Shown piece by piece: positions 8,191 through 15,054 of a stretch of 15,689 bases of DNA. The notes under the pieces are model-generated. The model did no database searches and was not told where the DNA came from. It saw only the letters and a list, made by a program, of their open reading frames with translations. Positions within the stretch are counted from its first letter, which is position 1. Every line of letters starts with the position of its first letter. Source of the DNA: Bacteroidota bacterium (GTDB taxonomy: Bacteria; Bacteroidota; Bacteroidia; Bacteroidales; Dysgonomonadaceae); NCBI GenBank assembly GCA_023388315.1, contig JAEWGM010000012.1, forward strand, positions 1 to 15,689, written 5' to 3'. The position numbers and the translations under genes were made by a program.

Positions 8191-9651
8191 TCACACCCTC
8201 TTCAAATACACCGATACCGAGCCATCGCCCACATTGAACCAGCCCTTGCCGTCGTCGCCAATAATAACATCTTCTTGCATATGGCCCAGTTTGTCGTACC
8301 ACGCCGATCCGGCATAGTCGGTGCCTACGAACATCGGTTTTTTACCGCCGGTGCTGTTGCTCATAATCACCACGCAACCGTCGGGGTGGTGTTCGTCGCC
8401 GCGGCGCACCCAGCCCACCACGTGTTCGTGGTCGAAGTAATCGTCTTGCTCGCCGTAAGCAAAATCGCGGCGAACATCCAATAGTTGGTCAATCATCCAT
8501 TGCATGCCGGGTTGCGGATTTTCGCCTCCTATGCCGTAATAATCGCCCAAGAAAACGCAGGGGTATCCGTCTTTCCGAAGCAGGATAAGCGCATACGCCA
8601 GCGGCTTAAACCATCCTTGCACGAAAGACTCCAGCGCCTGTTGCGGTTGGGAATCGTGGTTATCCACAAACGTAATGGTGGTGAGCGGATAACTGGCCAC
8701 TACGCTGTTGTTGAATATGTTGCGCATATCATAAGCGGGCCCATTCTCCGAACACTGCTTGAAATTGAAATGCAGCGCCACATCAAACAGGTTGATTTTG
8801 TAATCCACGGTGCGAAGGTAATCGGTGATGACCATCTTGTCGTAGTACCAATATTCTCCGGCGATGTAAAAGTCGTCACCAAACTCGTGCTTCACGTGTT
8901 CAACAAGGTCTTTCATAAACCAATCGTTGATGTGTTTGATGGCATCGAGGCGGATGCCATCCACACCCGTTTCGCGAATAAACCAGCTAATCCAACGTTT
9001 GGTTTCTTCCTGCACATCGGGATGTTTGTAGTCGATATCGGTAAACATCAGGTAATCGAAATTGGCAAATTCTTTGCTTACGGAATTGTCGTGCACGTCA
9101 ATGCCTTTGTTTTCTCCCAAAATGATGTAAATGGCGTCTTTGTCGTCGCGATAATTGTAATCGGTTGCCGAAAAATGATACCAATGCCATTTAAAATCGG
9201 AATATTGGTTGTTTCTTCCGGGGAACGTGAAGTGGGTGAACCCTTCAATTTCATAAGGTTCTGTGATGCCTTTGTTTCTGTCGTGTGGGTCCACTTCAAT
9301 CACCTGAAACGCTTCGGGTTCATCGCCTCCGGCTTTGTGGTTGAGCACCACATCGGCATACACGGCTATTCCGTTATCGTGCAGGGCTTGTATGCAATCG
9401 TGCAATTCTTGCTTGGTTCCGTATTTGGTTCTCACAGTGCCTTTTTGGTCAAACTCGCCTAAGTCGTATAAATCATAGGCACCATAACCCACATCGTCTG
9501 AGCTTGTTCCTTTATAGCACGGCGGAATCCACACACCGGTTACACCAATTTGGCTTAAGTGCTGGGCATCGTCTCTAAGCCTGTTCCATAATTGTCCGTC
9601 GTTTGGCAAGTACCACTCAAAGTACTGCATCATAATTCCATTTGTTCGCAT
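8191..9651 (-). CDS. amyA: Cytoplasmic alpha-amylase, GH13 (subfamily 5-like)
   Basis: Hydrolyses internal alpha-1,4 bonds of starch, glycogen or maltodextrins inside the cell. It has 486 residues, the usual length for cytoplasmic AmyA, and no signal peptide. It opens with GIMMQYFEWYLPNDGQLW, the hallmark N-terminus of this subfamily. The four GH13 signature regions are in order: DVVLNH (100-105), GIRLDAIKH (232-240, nucleophile D236), AGEYW (acid/base E266) and FVDNHDSQ (328-335, transition-state stabiliser D333). The C-terminal beta-sandwich (about 390-486) ends in a VSVYLKRV strand. It is a single-gene unit: a terminator follows the stop and rnpB is divergent upstream. A weak -7-like TATATTTA lies at 9694-9687 on the minus strand, so its promoter is uncertain. 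It is not part of the sulfatase operon, being separated by the terminator and the susC promoter. Confidence 0.97.
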   Translation of the reverse strand: MRTNGIMMQYFEWYLPNDGQLWNRLRDDAQHLSQIGVTGVWIPPCYKGTSSDDVGYGAYDLYDLGEFDQKGTVRTKYGTKQELHDCIQALHDNGIAVYADVVLNHKAGGDEPEAFQVIEVDPHDRNKGITEPYEIEGFTHFTFPGRNNQYSDFKWHWYHFSATDYNYRDDKDAIYIILGENKGIDVHDNSVSKEFANFDYLMFTDIDYKHPDVQEETKRWISWFIRETGVDGIRLDAIKHINDWFMKDLVEHVKHEFGDDFYIAGEYWYYDKMVITDYLRTVDYKINLFDVALHFNFKQCSENGPAYDMRNIFNNSVVASYPLTTITFVDNHDSQPQQALESFVQGWFKPLAYALILLRKDGYPCVFLGDYYGIGGENPQPGMQWMIDQLLDVRRDFAYGEQDDYFDHEHVVGWVRRGDEHHPDGCVVIMSNSTGGKKPMFVGTDYAGSAWYDKLGHMQEDVIIGDDGKGWFNVGDGSVSVYLKRV

Positions 9652-9814
9652 GTGGGTTCAATATTTTTAATTTGTGTTAATCGAGATAAATATAACGATA
9701 AAAATAAGCTGAATGTTTTGCCGTTAAGTATTCGTAACACTTCTTTTTTCGCGGTTTTACGATTAAACAAACCGATGAAATGTGTGTCAAACGCGTTAAA
9801 AAACCCACAAAACA

Positions 9815-9846
9815 TGTGCTAAATACTTAATTTAGTATTACTTTTG
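9815..9846 (+). promoter_or_regulatory. Promoter of rnpB
   Basis: TACTTTTG at 9839-9846 matches the Bacteroidota -7 consensus TAnnTTTG exactly. The -33 element is poor (TGTG at 9815-9818, 20 bp upstream). Start of transcription near 9852 coincides with the start of helix P1 of RNase P RNA, which supports the call. The spacer contains overlapping small inverted repeats (CTAAAT/ATTTAG and AATAC/GTATT). Confidence 0.65.
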
Positions 9847-9851
9847 TGGTT

Positions 9852-10214
9852 GCAGCAGGCTGGTTTGTCGTTCCGAAAATATCGGGAAGGAAAGTCCGGG
9901 CAACGCAGAGCGTCATACTTCCTAACGGGAAGCTGTTTGCGAGAGCAGATAAGCGTAACAGAAAATAACCGTCTCGATGCTGTCGGGATAAGGGTGAAAA
10001 GGTGAGGTAAGAGCTCACCGGGCGCCGCAGCAATGTGGTGTGCCGTACGCATTATGAGTTGCAAGGCCATGTATATCGGATAGATGTAGGGTTGCTCGCC
10101 CGATGCCGAGGGGTAGGCCGCTAAAGTGCTTTGGCGACAAAGCATGCAGATAAATGACAAACATCCCGATTTATCGGGGTACAGAACCCGGCTTATAGGC
10201 CCGCTGTTTTTTTT
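9852..10214 (+). ncRNA. rnpB: RNase P RNA (bacterial type A)
   Basis: The catalytic RNA of RNase P, which matures tRNA 5' ends. The universally conserved core is visible: GGAAAGTCCGGGC at 9889-9901, the GAGAGCAGATAAGCGTAACAGAAA region around 9941-9964, and the 3' core ACAGAACCCGGCTTATAGGCC at 10181-10201. Helix P1 closes the molecule: CAGCAGGCT (9853-9861) pairs with GGCCCGCTG (10198-10206) with one A-C mismatch and one wobble. A run of eight T (10207-10214) follows at once and probably marks the end of transcription. There is little room for a separate terminator stem, so some read-through into the next gene is possible. A local hairpin CCCGATTTATCGGG lies just before the 3' core. Confidence 0.97.
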
Positions 10215-10224
10215 ATAGACAGGT

Positions 10225-11754
10225 ATGACAAAAAAACGAAGAAAGCGAGAACTGGATGAGGAAGAACCCGGCAGAGTGGAGCGGGTAAAAATAAAATTTA
10301 AGGAGTTGGTGCAATTCCTTTCCTACGATATTTGGCGTCAAAATCCGGAAACATTATCCAACAAAAGGAATATTCTGTATGATGCCACCAAAACCATTAT
10401 CCTCACCATTCGCAATATTCAGGAACAAGATTTGGGCGGCAGCGCGCGTTCGTTAACGTATCGCACGGTGCTTTCTATTGTGCCTATGCTGGCCATTTTG
10501 TTTGCCATTGCCCGTGGGTTTGGCATCGAAAACATTGTAGAAAGCAGCATTTTTGATTTTTTGGCTGGAGATGATTCATCCACCGAAATGGTGATGCAAC
10601 CGGCTCCCATTGCATCCGATACGCTTATGCTGGAAGCAGCGAATTCCGGCACCGTTATCAATAGGGGAGCGGGCGAAGGTGTTCGTGTGCAAGAAGAGGT
10701 TTCCGCATCGGCAACCACCAAGCAGTTTTTGAATCTCTTGTTTGGACTGATTGACAACTCGCTGAAAGAAGCCAAAGGAGGCGGCATTTTCGCGGGAATT
10801 GGTATTTTGCTTTTCTTGTACACCATTATGCTGCTGTTTTCCAATATTGAAAATAGTTTCAATCGCATTTGGCAGATAGGAAAAGGAAGGCCCATACAAC
10901 GCAGGGTGGTAGATTACTTCGCCTTTGTATTGCTCATGCCCATCTTCTTTATTTTTACCAACGCGCTCAACCTTATTGGTTCACCCGAAGGCAATTTGTT
11001 GAAAATCATCCATATACTTTACCCAATCGTTCCGAGGTTGGTGAATGTTTTGCCGGTAGTTATCATCATCCTGATGCTCACGATGTTATATAAATTTATT
11101 CCCAACACCAAAGTAAAATTCATTAACGCGCTCATTGCCGGAATTGTGGCGGGGCTCGCGTTTCAGGTGTTTCAGATGCTTTATTTGAGCGGGCAGCTTT
11201 GGATTAGCCGCTACAACGCCATTTACGGAACATTTGCCGCCGTGCCTTTAATGTTGATGTGGTTACAGCTTTCGTGGTTTATTGTGCTTATTGGGGCGGA
11301 AATTTCGTACGCAGCGCAAAATGTGCGCAAATTTTCTTTCGAAAAAGAAACCCGAAACATCAGTCGCCGCTACAAAGATTTCTTTACCATTATGATTACA
11401 TCGGTTATCGTGCAACGCTTTGCCGATGAGCTGCCGCCTCTCACTGCCGACCAAATTTCGGTAAAATGCAAAGTGCCGCTCAAACTTACCAACGATATCC
11501 TCACTGAATTGGAAGAGCTGGATATTCTTTCCATTACGCCTTCACACAAAGATCATGCCGTGTCTGCCTATCAGCCGGCAGTGGATATTAATTTAATTAC
11601 CGTGAATTACTTAATGACCAAAATTGATGAAAACGGCTCCGAAGATTTTATGATTGATATGGAAGGGGATTTTCAAGAGCATTGGAAAGCGTTGGTCAGC
11701 ACACGAATGTGTATGTATGAGGATGACAAGGATATGTTGCTGAGAGATTTATAG
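10225..11754 (+). CDS. YihY/BrkB-family membrane protein, extended form
   Basis: An inner-membrane protein of unknown biochemical role; the old name ribonuclease BN for this family is a misannotation, and some members are proposed transporters. Its 509 residues make it much longer than the common 280-330. A charged cytoplasmic N-terminus (MTKKRRKRELDEEEPG) precedes hydrophobic segments at about 84-98, 188-206, 228-248, 272-292, 299-321 and 343-362. The family hallmarks are LTYRTVLSIVPMLAILFAIARGFG in the first segment and YNAIYGTFAAVPLMLMWLQLSW before the last. Residues about 111-165 form a polar insertion between the first two segments. About 145 residues after the last segment look like a soluble domain with a possible winged helix (LTADQISVKCKVPLKLTNDILTELEELDIL). 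The ATG lies 10 bp after the T-run of rnpB with no clear promoter, so it may depend on read-through. It converges on the next gene, leaving 4 bp between stops. Confidence 0.93.
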   Translation: MTKKRRKRELDEEEPGRVERVKIKFKELVQFLSYDIWRQNPETLSNKRNILYDATKTIILTIRNIQEQDLGGSARSLTYRTVLSIVPMLAILFAIARGFGIENIVESSIFDFLAGDDSSTEMVMQPAPIASDTLMLEAANSGTVINRGAGEGVRVQEEVSASATTKQFLNLLFGLIDNSLKEAKGGGIFAGIGILLFLYTIMLLFSNIENSFNRIWQIGKGRPIQRRVVDYFAFVLLMPIFFIFTNALNLIGSPEGNLLKIIHILYPIVPRLVNVLPVVIIILMLTMLYKFIPNTKVKFINALIAGIVAGLAFQVFQMLYLSGQLWISRYNAIYGTFAAVPLMLMWLQLSWFIVLIGAEISYAAQNVRKFSFEKETRNISRRYKDFFTIMITSVIVQRFADELPPLTADQISVKCKVPLKLTNDILTELEELDILSITPSHKDHAVSAYQPAVDINLITVNYLMTKIDENGSEDFMIDMEGDFQEHWKALVSTRMCMYEDDKDMLLRDL

Positions 11755-11758
11755 GTTG

Positions 11759-12472
11759 TCATCCCGCGAGGAAATTATACCATTCATGGGGATATTTCTT
11801 CAACTCTCGGCTTAATTGTTTCGCGTCCTCGCCGCAAAGCAGGCTCAGTAATTCCCAAAAAGCGGGGCTGTGGTTCATTTCTTTGGTGTGAGCTAGCTCG
11901 TGCAGCACAATGTAATCGATAAATTTTTCCGGCAAAAGCATAGTGAACAGGCTGAAGTTGAGGTTTTTCTTTCCGGAACAACTGCCCCATCGGGTTTTGC
12001 TTTTGTTTATTTTTACTTCATTAAATGTAAGGCGGTGTTTTTGAGCGAAGTACGCCACTTTTTGTTTCATAACGCGTTTAGCCTCTAACCGCATAACCGC
12101 TTGCACGTTTTCCCGAAATATCTGTTGCAAACGAGGTTCCGCCACATCGATGCGCGAAGGAACCCATAGCGTAAGCTTTCTGTCTTTAAGTGTCAATTGT
12201 AGTTTAGCAGCCCACGTGGCAGGTTGAATGGCTGCGTCAAAAGTAAACGTTTTCAGGATATCGTTTTCGGTGAAGATTTTAGTGGCGGGTGGTTTTATTG
12301 TGAGAAGTTTGGGTTTCATTGAGTTTAACGCCGCGCGGGTATTTTCCAAGCTGAATCCCACGGGAATAGTCAACTGAACGTGCCCTGCTTTTCTTCTCGC
12401 GATTACACTTTTGGCTCTTTTGTGAGGCAGGGCCACCACCAACCCTAAGTCATCGTCTATAAATTGATACAT
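11759..12472 (-). CDS. YgjP-like (DUF45/M48-related) zinc metalloprotease
   Basis: A predicted zinc-dependent hydrolase of the YgjP/SprT-like group; the substrate is unknown. The motif HELAHTKEMNHSPAFW supplies the HExxH zinc and catalytic residues plus a third ligand H six residues later. The preceding KTRWGSCSGKKNLNFS block is the other family hallmark. The frame is open from 12535, but the first 21 codons (rich in F, N and R and unlike the family) would include a promoter-type TATATTTG. I therefore choose the ATG at 12472 (MYQFIDDDLGLVVALPHKR), which gives 237 residues and the usual N-terminus of a strand, a turn and a basic RAK segment. It is convergent with the YihY-type gene and appears to be monocistronic. 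Confidence is high for the family and moderate for the start. Confidence 0.9.
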   Translation of the reverse strand: MYQFIDDDLGLVVALPHKRAKSVIARRKAGHVQLTIPVGFSLENTRAALNSMKPKLLTIKPPATKIFTENDILKTFTFDAAIQPATWAAKLQLTLKDRKLTLWVPSRIDVAEPRLQQIFRENVQAVMRLEAKRVMKQKVAYFAQKHRLTFNEVKINKSKTRWGSCSGKKNLNFSLFTMLLPEKFIDYIVLHELAHTKEMNHSPAFWELLSLLCGEDAKQLSRELKKYPHEWYNFLAG

Positions 12473-12477
12473 GACTG

Positions 12478-12485
12478 CAAATATA
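12478..12485 (-). promoter_or_regulatory. -7 promoter element for the YgjP-like gene
   Basis: On the minus strand TATATTTG (12485-12478) matches TAnnTTTG exactly and lies only 5 bp before the preferred ATG at 12472. Transcription would begin at or within a few bases of the start codon, giving a nearly leaderless mRNA. No good -33 TTTG is seen about 19 bp upstream, so the call is tentative. Confidence 0.45.
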
Positions 12486-12661
12486 CTGTTTCGCGCAAAA
12501 TAAGCGTCACTATTTCGGTTTAAAAAAATATACAATCATCTTGTCTGAATAACTAGAAAGGAAAAATCTTTTTTAAACCACAACTTGCCCCACATCACGG
12601 GATAGATACATAGTTAGCCATTTATGCGCATATTCATAAAAGAAAATAAACAGAAAACCAT

Positions 12662-12669
12662 TATCTTTG
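12662..12669 (+). promoter_or_regulatory. -7 promoter element for the sufCD operon
   Basis: TATCTTTG is an exact TAnnTTTG match followed by GCACGC, a common context for Bacteroidota start sites. The -33 region is AT-rich without a good TTTG. The predicted start near 12675 gives a leader of about 245 nt before the sufC ATG, long for a housekeeping operon. Confidence 0.5.
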
Positions 12670-12818
12670 CACGCGAAACGCAGTTGTGGTGAAAATTCCA
12701 CCAACAGATAAAACAAAAAGGACGAAGAGGTAAAGCAACTGCAAGGGCAAAACGTATAGAACTAATAAACAGTTTCTAACATTGTAAATCAAACAATTTG
12801 CGCATCCAGTTGTTATTC

Positions 12819-12839
12819 AAAAGCAAGAATTTTGCTTTT
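12819..12839 (+). repeat. AT-rich hairpin in the sufC leader
   Basis: AAAAGCAA (12819-12826) and TTGCTTTT (12832-12839) form a perfect 8-bp stem with a 5-nt loop, followed by ATTTAAAAAAAT. It has few GC pairs and no proper U-run, so it is a weak terminator at best. It follows directly after the CAGTTG block at 12807-12812. Confidence 0.5.
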
Positions 12840-12920
12840 ATTTAAAAAAATCACAGAAATAGAAACCGCAATTTTACGGTGGAGCTACAAAAAGCCCGCC
12901 TCTTAATAGTATTTATATAA

Positions 12921-13673
12921 ATGGCAAATATGTTGAAAATTAAAAATCTACACGCAATTGTAGAAGAAAAAGAGATATTAAAAGGCGTTGATTTAGAGAT
13001 TAATGCCGGAGAAATTCATGCGATTATGGGTCCCAACGGTTCTGGCAAAAGCACGCTGGCATCGGTGTTGGCGGGAAATCCCAAATTTGAAGTAACGCGC
13101 GGTAGCGCCACGTTTGAAGGAAAGGATTTGCTGGATATGGAACCCGAAGACAGAGCTCGCGAAGGAATTTTCTTAAGTTTCCAATATCCGGTGGAAATTC
13201 CGGGCGTGAGCATGGTAAACTTTATGCGTGCCGCGCTCAATGAACAACGCAAACACCGAGGAGAAGAAGGCATATCGGCATCGGACTTCTTGAAATTGAT
13301 GCGCGACAAGCGCGAATTGTTGGGAATGGACAGCCAACTGGTGAGCCGTTCCGTGAATGAAGGTTTTTCCGGTGGAGAAAAAAAGAAAAACGAAATATTT
13401 CAAATGGCGATGCTCAATCCGCGGTTATCCATTTTAGATGAAACCGATTCGGGATTGGATATCGATGCCCTCAGAGTGGTGGCTGCCGGTGTTAATAAGT
13501 TGCAAACCAATGAAAATGCCACGTTGGTAATTACACACTATCAGCGATTGCTGGAGTACATCAAACCCAATTTTGTGCACGTGCTCTACGGTGGCAAAAT
13601 CGTAAAATCGGGCGGCCCCGATTTGGCACTCGAGCTAGAAAAAAGAGGCTACGACTGGCTTATTAACCCATAA
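12921..13673 (+). CDS. sufC: Fe-S cluster assembly ATPase SufC
   Basis: The ABC-type ATPase of the SUF machinery. It drives conformational change in the SufB-SufD scaffold during Fe-S cluster assembly in the cytoplasm. Its 250 residues are standard. Walker A is GPNGSGKST (37-45), the Q-loop is in FLSFQYPVEIPGV (84-96), the ABC signature is the SufC-specific FSGGEKKKNE (149-158), Walker B is LSILDETDSGLDIDAL (169-184) with catalytic E174, and the H-loop is H206 (ITHYQRLL). The SGLDID string separates SufC from other ABC ATPases. sufD follows after 29 bp on the same strand. Unlike the common Bacteroidota order sufB-sufC-sufD, no sufB precedes it, so SufB must come from elsewhere in the genome for the complex to form. 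Confidence 0.98.
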   Translation: MANMLKIKNLHAIVEEKEILKGVDLEINAGEIHAIMGPNGSGKSTLASVLAGNPKFEVTRGSATFEGKDLLDMEPEDRAREGIFLSFQYPVEIPGVSMVNFMRAALNEQRKHRGEEGISASDFLKLMRDKRELLGMDSQLVSRSVNEGFSGGEKKKNEIFQMAMLNPRLSILDETDSGLDIDALRVVAAGVNKLQTNENATLVITHYQRLLEYIKPNFVHVLYGGKIVKSGGPDLALELEKRGYDWLINP

Positions 13674-13691
13674 CCTTGTAACCCGTAACCC
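13663..13691 (+). repeat. AACC-based short tandem repeat at the sufC-sufD junction
   Basis: AACC recurs at 13665, 13672, 13680 and 13687 (spacing 7, 8, 7), giving the pattern TTAACCCA/TAACCTTG/TAACCCG/TAACCCC. It includes the last two codons and stop of sufC and most of the 29-bp gap before sufD. It may be a simple slippage-prone repeat; no function is evident. Confidence 0.6.
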
Positions 13692-13702
13692 CAAAGAAAA
13701 AA

Positions 13703-15043
13703 ATGATTGAACAACAATATATTGATTTATTTGAACAATACCGAAGCGAGCTGGACAACAATTCCGTTGATGGATTGAACCGTCATCGAGACGCGGCTTT
13801 CAAGGTGTTCACAGAAATCGGATTCCCCACTTCAAAACAAGAAGATTACAAACACTCCAACATCGCGCGCGCGTTCGATGCCGATTTAGGCCTCAATTTG
13901 CGGAATATTCCCATTCCCGTGAATCCCTACGACGCGTTTAAATGCGATGTTCCCAATTTAGCAACCAACGTTTATTTCCTTATCAACGACCGGTATTACA
14001 ACGACGTGCAAAACACCACACCGCTTCCCGATGGAGTGTTTGTAGGCAGTTTGCAGGTCTTTTCGCAGCAATATCCCGATATTTTCGATAAATATTACGC
14101 CCAAATTGCCGATTATTCCGATAACGGCGTCGCGGCGTTCAACACCATGTTCGCCCAAGACGGGTTTGTGGTGTATGTTCCTAAAAACGTACACGTTGAA
14201 AATCCGTTGCAGCTCATTAATATACTTCGAGGCGGCGTTGACTTAAACGTAAATCGCAGAATTCTTGTCATCGCCGAAGAAAATGCCCAAGTGAAATTGC
14301 TGGTATGCGACCACGCGGTGGACGATGTGCATTTTGTGGTAACGCAAGTAACGGAAATATTCGCCGATGCCTCCGCGCAAATCGATTTTTATGAGTTGGA
14401 AGAAAACTCTGTGAAAGTCACCCGCTTGGCTTCTTTGTTTAGCGAACAAATGGAGAATTCCAATATCGTAACTAGCGGAATCACGCTGCATAACGGCTTC
14501 ACTCGAAACAATTATCGGTTCCGCCTGTTGGGTGAACACGCCGAAGCGCACGTAGGCGGTTTGGCCATATGCGATAAACAGCAACACGTGGATAATTTCG
14601 CTTTTCTTGATCACGCCGTGCCCAATTGCTTGAGCAACGAGTTGTTTAAAAACGTGTTAGACGAAAAAGCCACCGGTGTTTTCTGCGGAAAAATTTTGGT
14701 GGAAAAAGACGCGCAAAAAACCCTGGCATATCAAACCAACAGAAACTTGTGCATATCAGATGACGCGCAAATGTTCTCCAAACCGCAATTGGAAATTTAC
14801 GCCGACGACGTGAAATGCTCGCACGGGTTAACTACCGGACACTTAGATGAAGACGCGCTCTTTTATCTTCGCACACGGGGAATTGACAAGGAAGAAGCCA
14901 ACCTCTTGCTTATGGTAGCTTTTACGCGCGATGTGGTGGACCTCATTCGCATCGACGCGCTGCAAGAACGTTTGCTGCACCTGATTAACAAACGATTTCG
15001 TGGCGAATTGCTGAGGTGCGGAAACTGCAATGTGTGCAGGTAG
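13703..15043 (+). CDS. sufD: Fe-S cluster assembly scaffold protein SufD
   Basis: A scaffold subunit that pairs with SufB and docks SufC in the SUF complex. 446 residues, the usual length. The N-terminal helical part contains GFPTSKQEDYKHSNI (40-54), typical of SufD (family pattern PxxKxExW/YKYT). The central beta-helix runs from about 150 to 380. The key block YADDVKCSHGLTTGHLDEDALFYLRTRGI (366-394) carries C372 and H374; H374 corresponds to the essential His360 of E. coli SufD. The C-terminal helices include ANLLLMVAFTRDVVDLI. The protein ends in FRGELLRCGNCNVCR, with three cysteines spaced C439-x2-C442-x2-C445, which resembles a metal- or cluster-binding tail and is absent from the E. coli protein. 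It follows sufC by 29 bp and is followed after 11 bp by a nuclease-family gene instead of the expected sufS. Confidence 0.97.
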   Translation: MIEQQYIDLFEQYRSELDNNSVDGLNRHRDAAFKVFTEIGFPTSKQEDYKHSNIARAFDADLGLNLRNIPIPVNPYDAFKCDVPNLATNVYFLINDRYYNDVQNTTPLPDGVFVGSLQVFSQQYPDIFDKYYAQIADYSDNGVAAFNTMFAQDGFVVYVPKNVHVENPLQLINILRGGVDLNVNRRILVIAEENAQVKLLVCDHAVDDVHFVVTQVTEIFADASAQIDFYELEENSVKVTRLASLFSEQMENSNIVTSGITLHNGFTRNNYRFRLLGEHAEAHVGGLAICDKQQHVDNFAFLDHAVPNCLSNELFKNVLDEKATGVFCGKILVEKDAQKTLAYQTNRNLCISDDAQMFSKPQLEIYADDVKCSHGLTTGHLDEDALFYLRTRGIDKEEANLLLMVAFTRDVVDLIRIDALQERLLHLINKRFRGELLRCGNCNVCR

Positions 15044-15054
15044 AAATTAAGAGA

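Larger units (their letters stand above)
12473..12920. other. Non-coding region upstream of sufC
   Basis: 448 bp with no supported gene. It holds the YgjP-like gene's -7 element, AT-rich spacer to about 12660, a plus-strand promoter element at 12662-12669, and about 245 nt of sufC leader with several short complementary blocks. sufB, usually placed here in related genomes, is absent and I see no remnant of it. A 22-codon ORF at 12624-12692 spans the promoter and is not credible. Confidence 0.6.

Noticed and set aside
8485..9462. Plus-strand ORF of 325 codons opposite the amylase gene
   Set aside because: It is an antisense shadow of a complete GH13 gene with all catalytic motifs; the translation matches no family I recognise and has no promoter or start context.
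11752..11761. Possible terminator between the convergent YihY- and YgjP-type genes
   Set aside because: Only 4 bp separate the stop codons and no hairpin with a T-run is evident at the junction.
12473..12535. N-terminal 21 codons of the longest YgjP-type ORF
   Set aside because: Composition unlike the family N-terminus and it contains an exact promoter-type TATATTTG; the internal ATG at 12472 is preferred.
12624..12692. 22-codon ORF upstream of sufC
   Set aside because: It spans the -7 promoter element and predicted transcription start, so it would not be translated from the sufC mRNA; no family resemblance.
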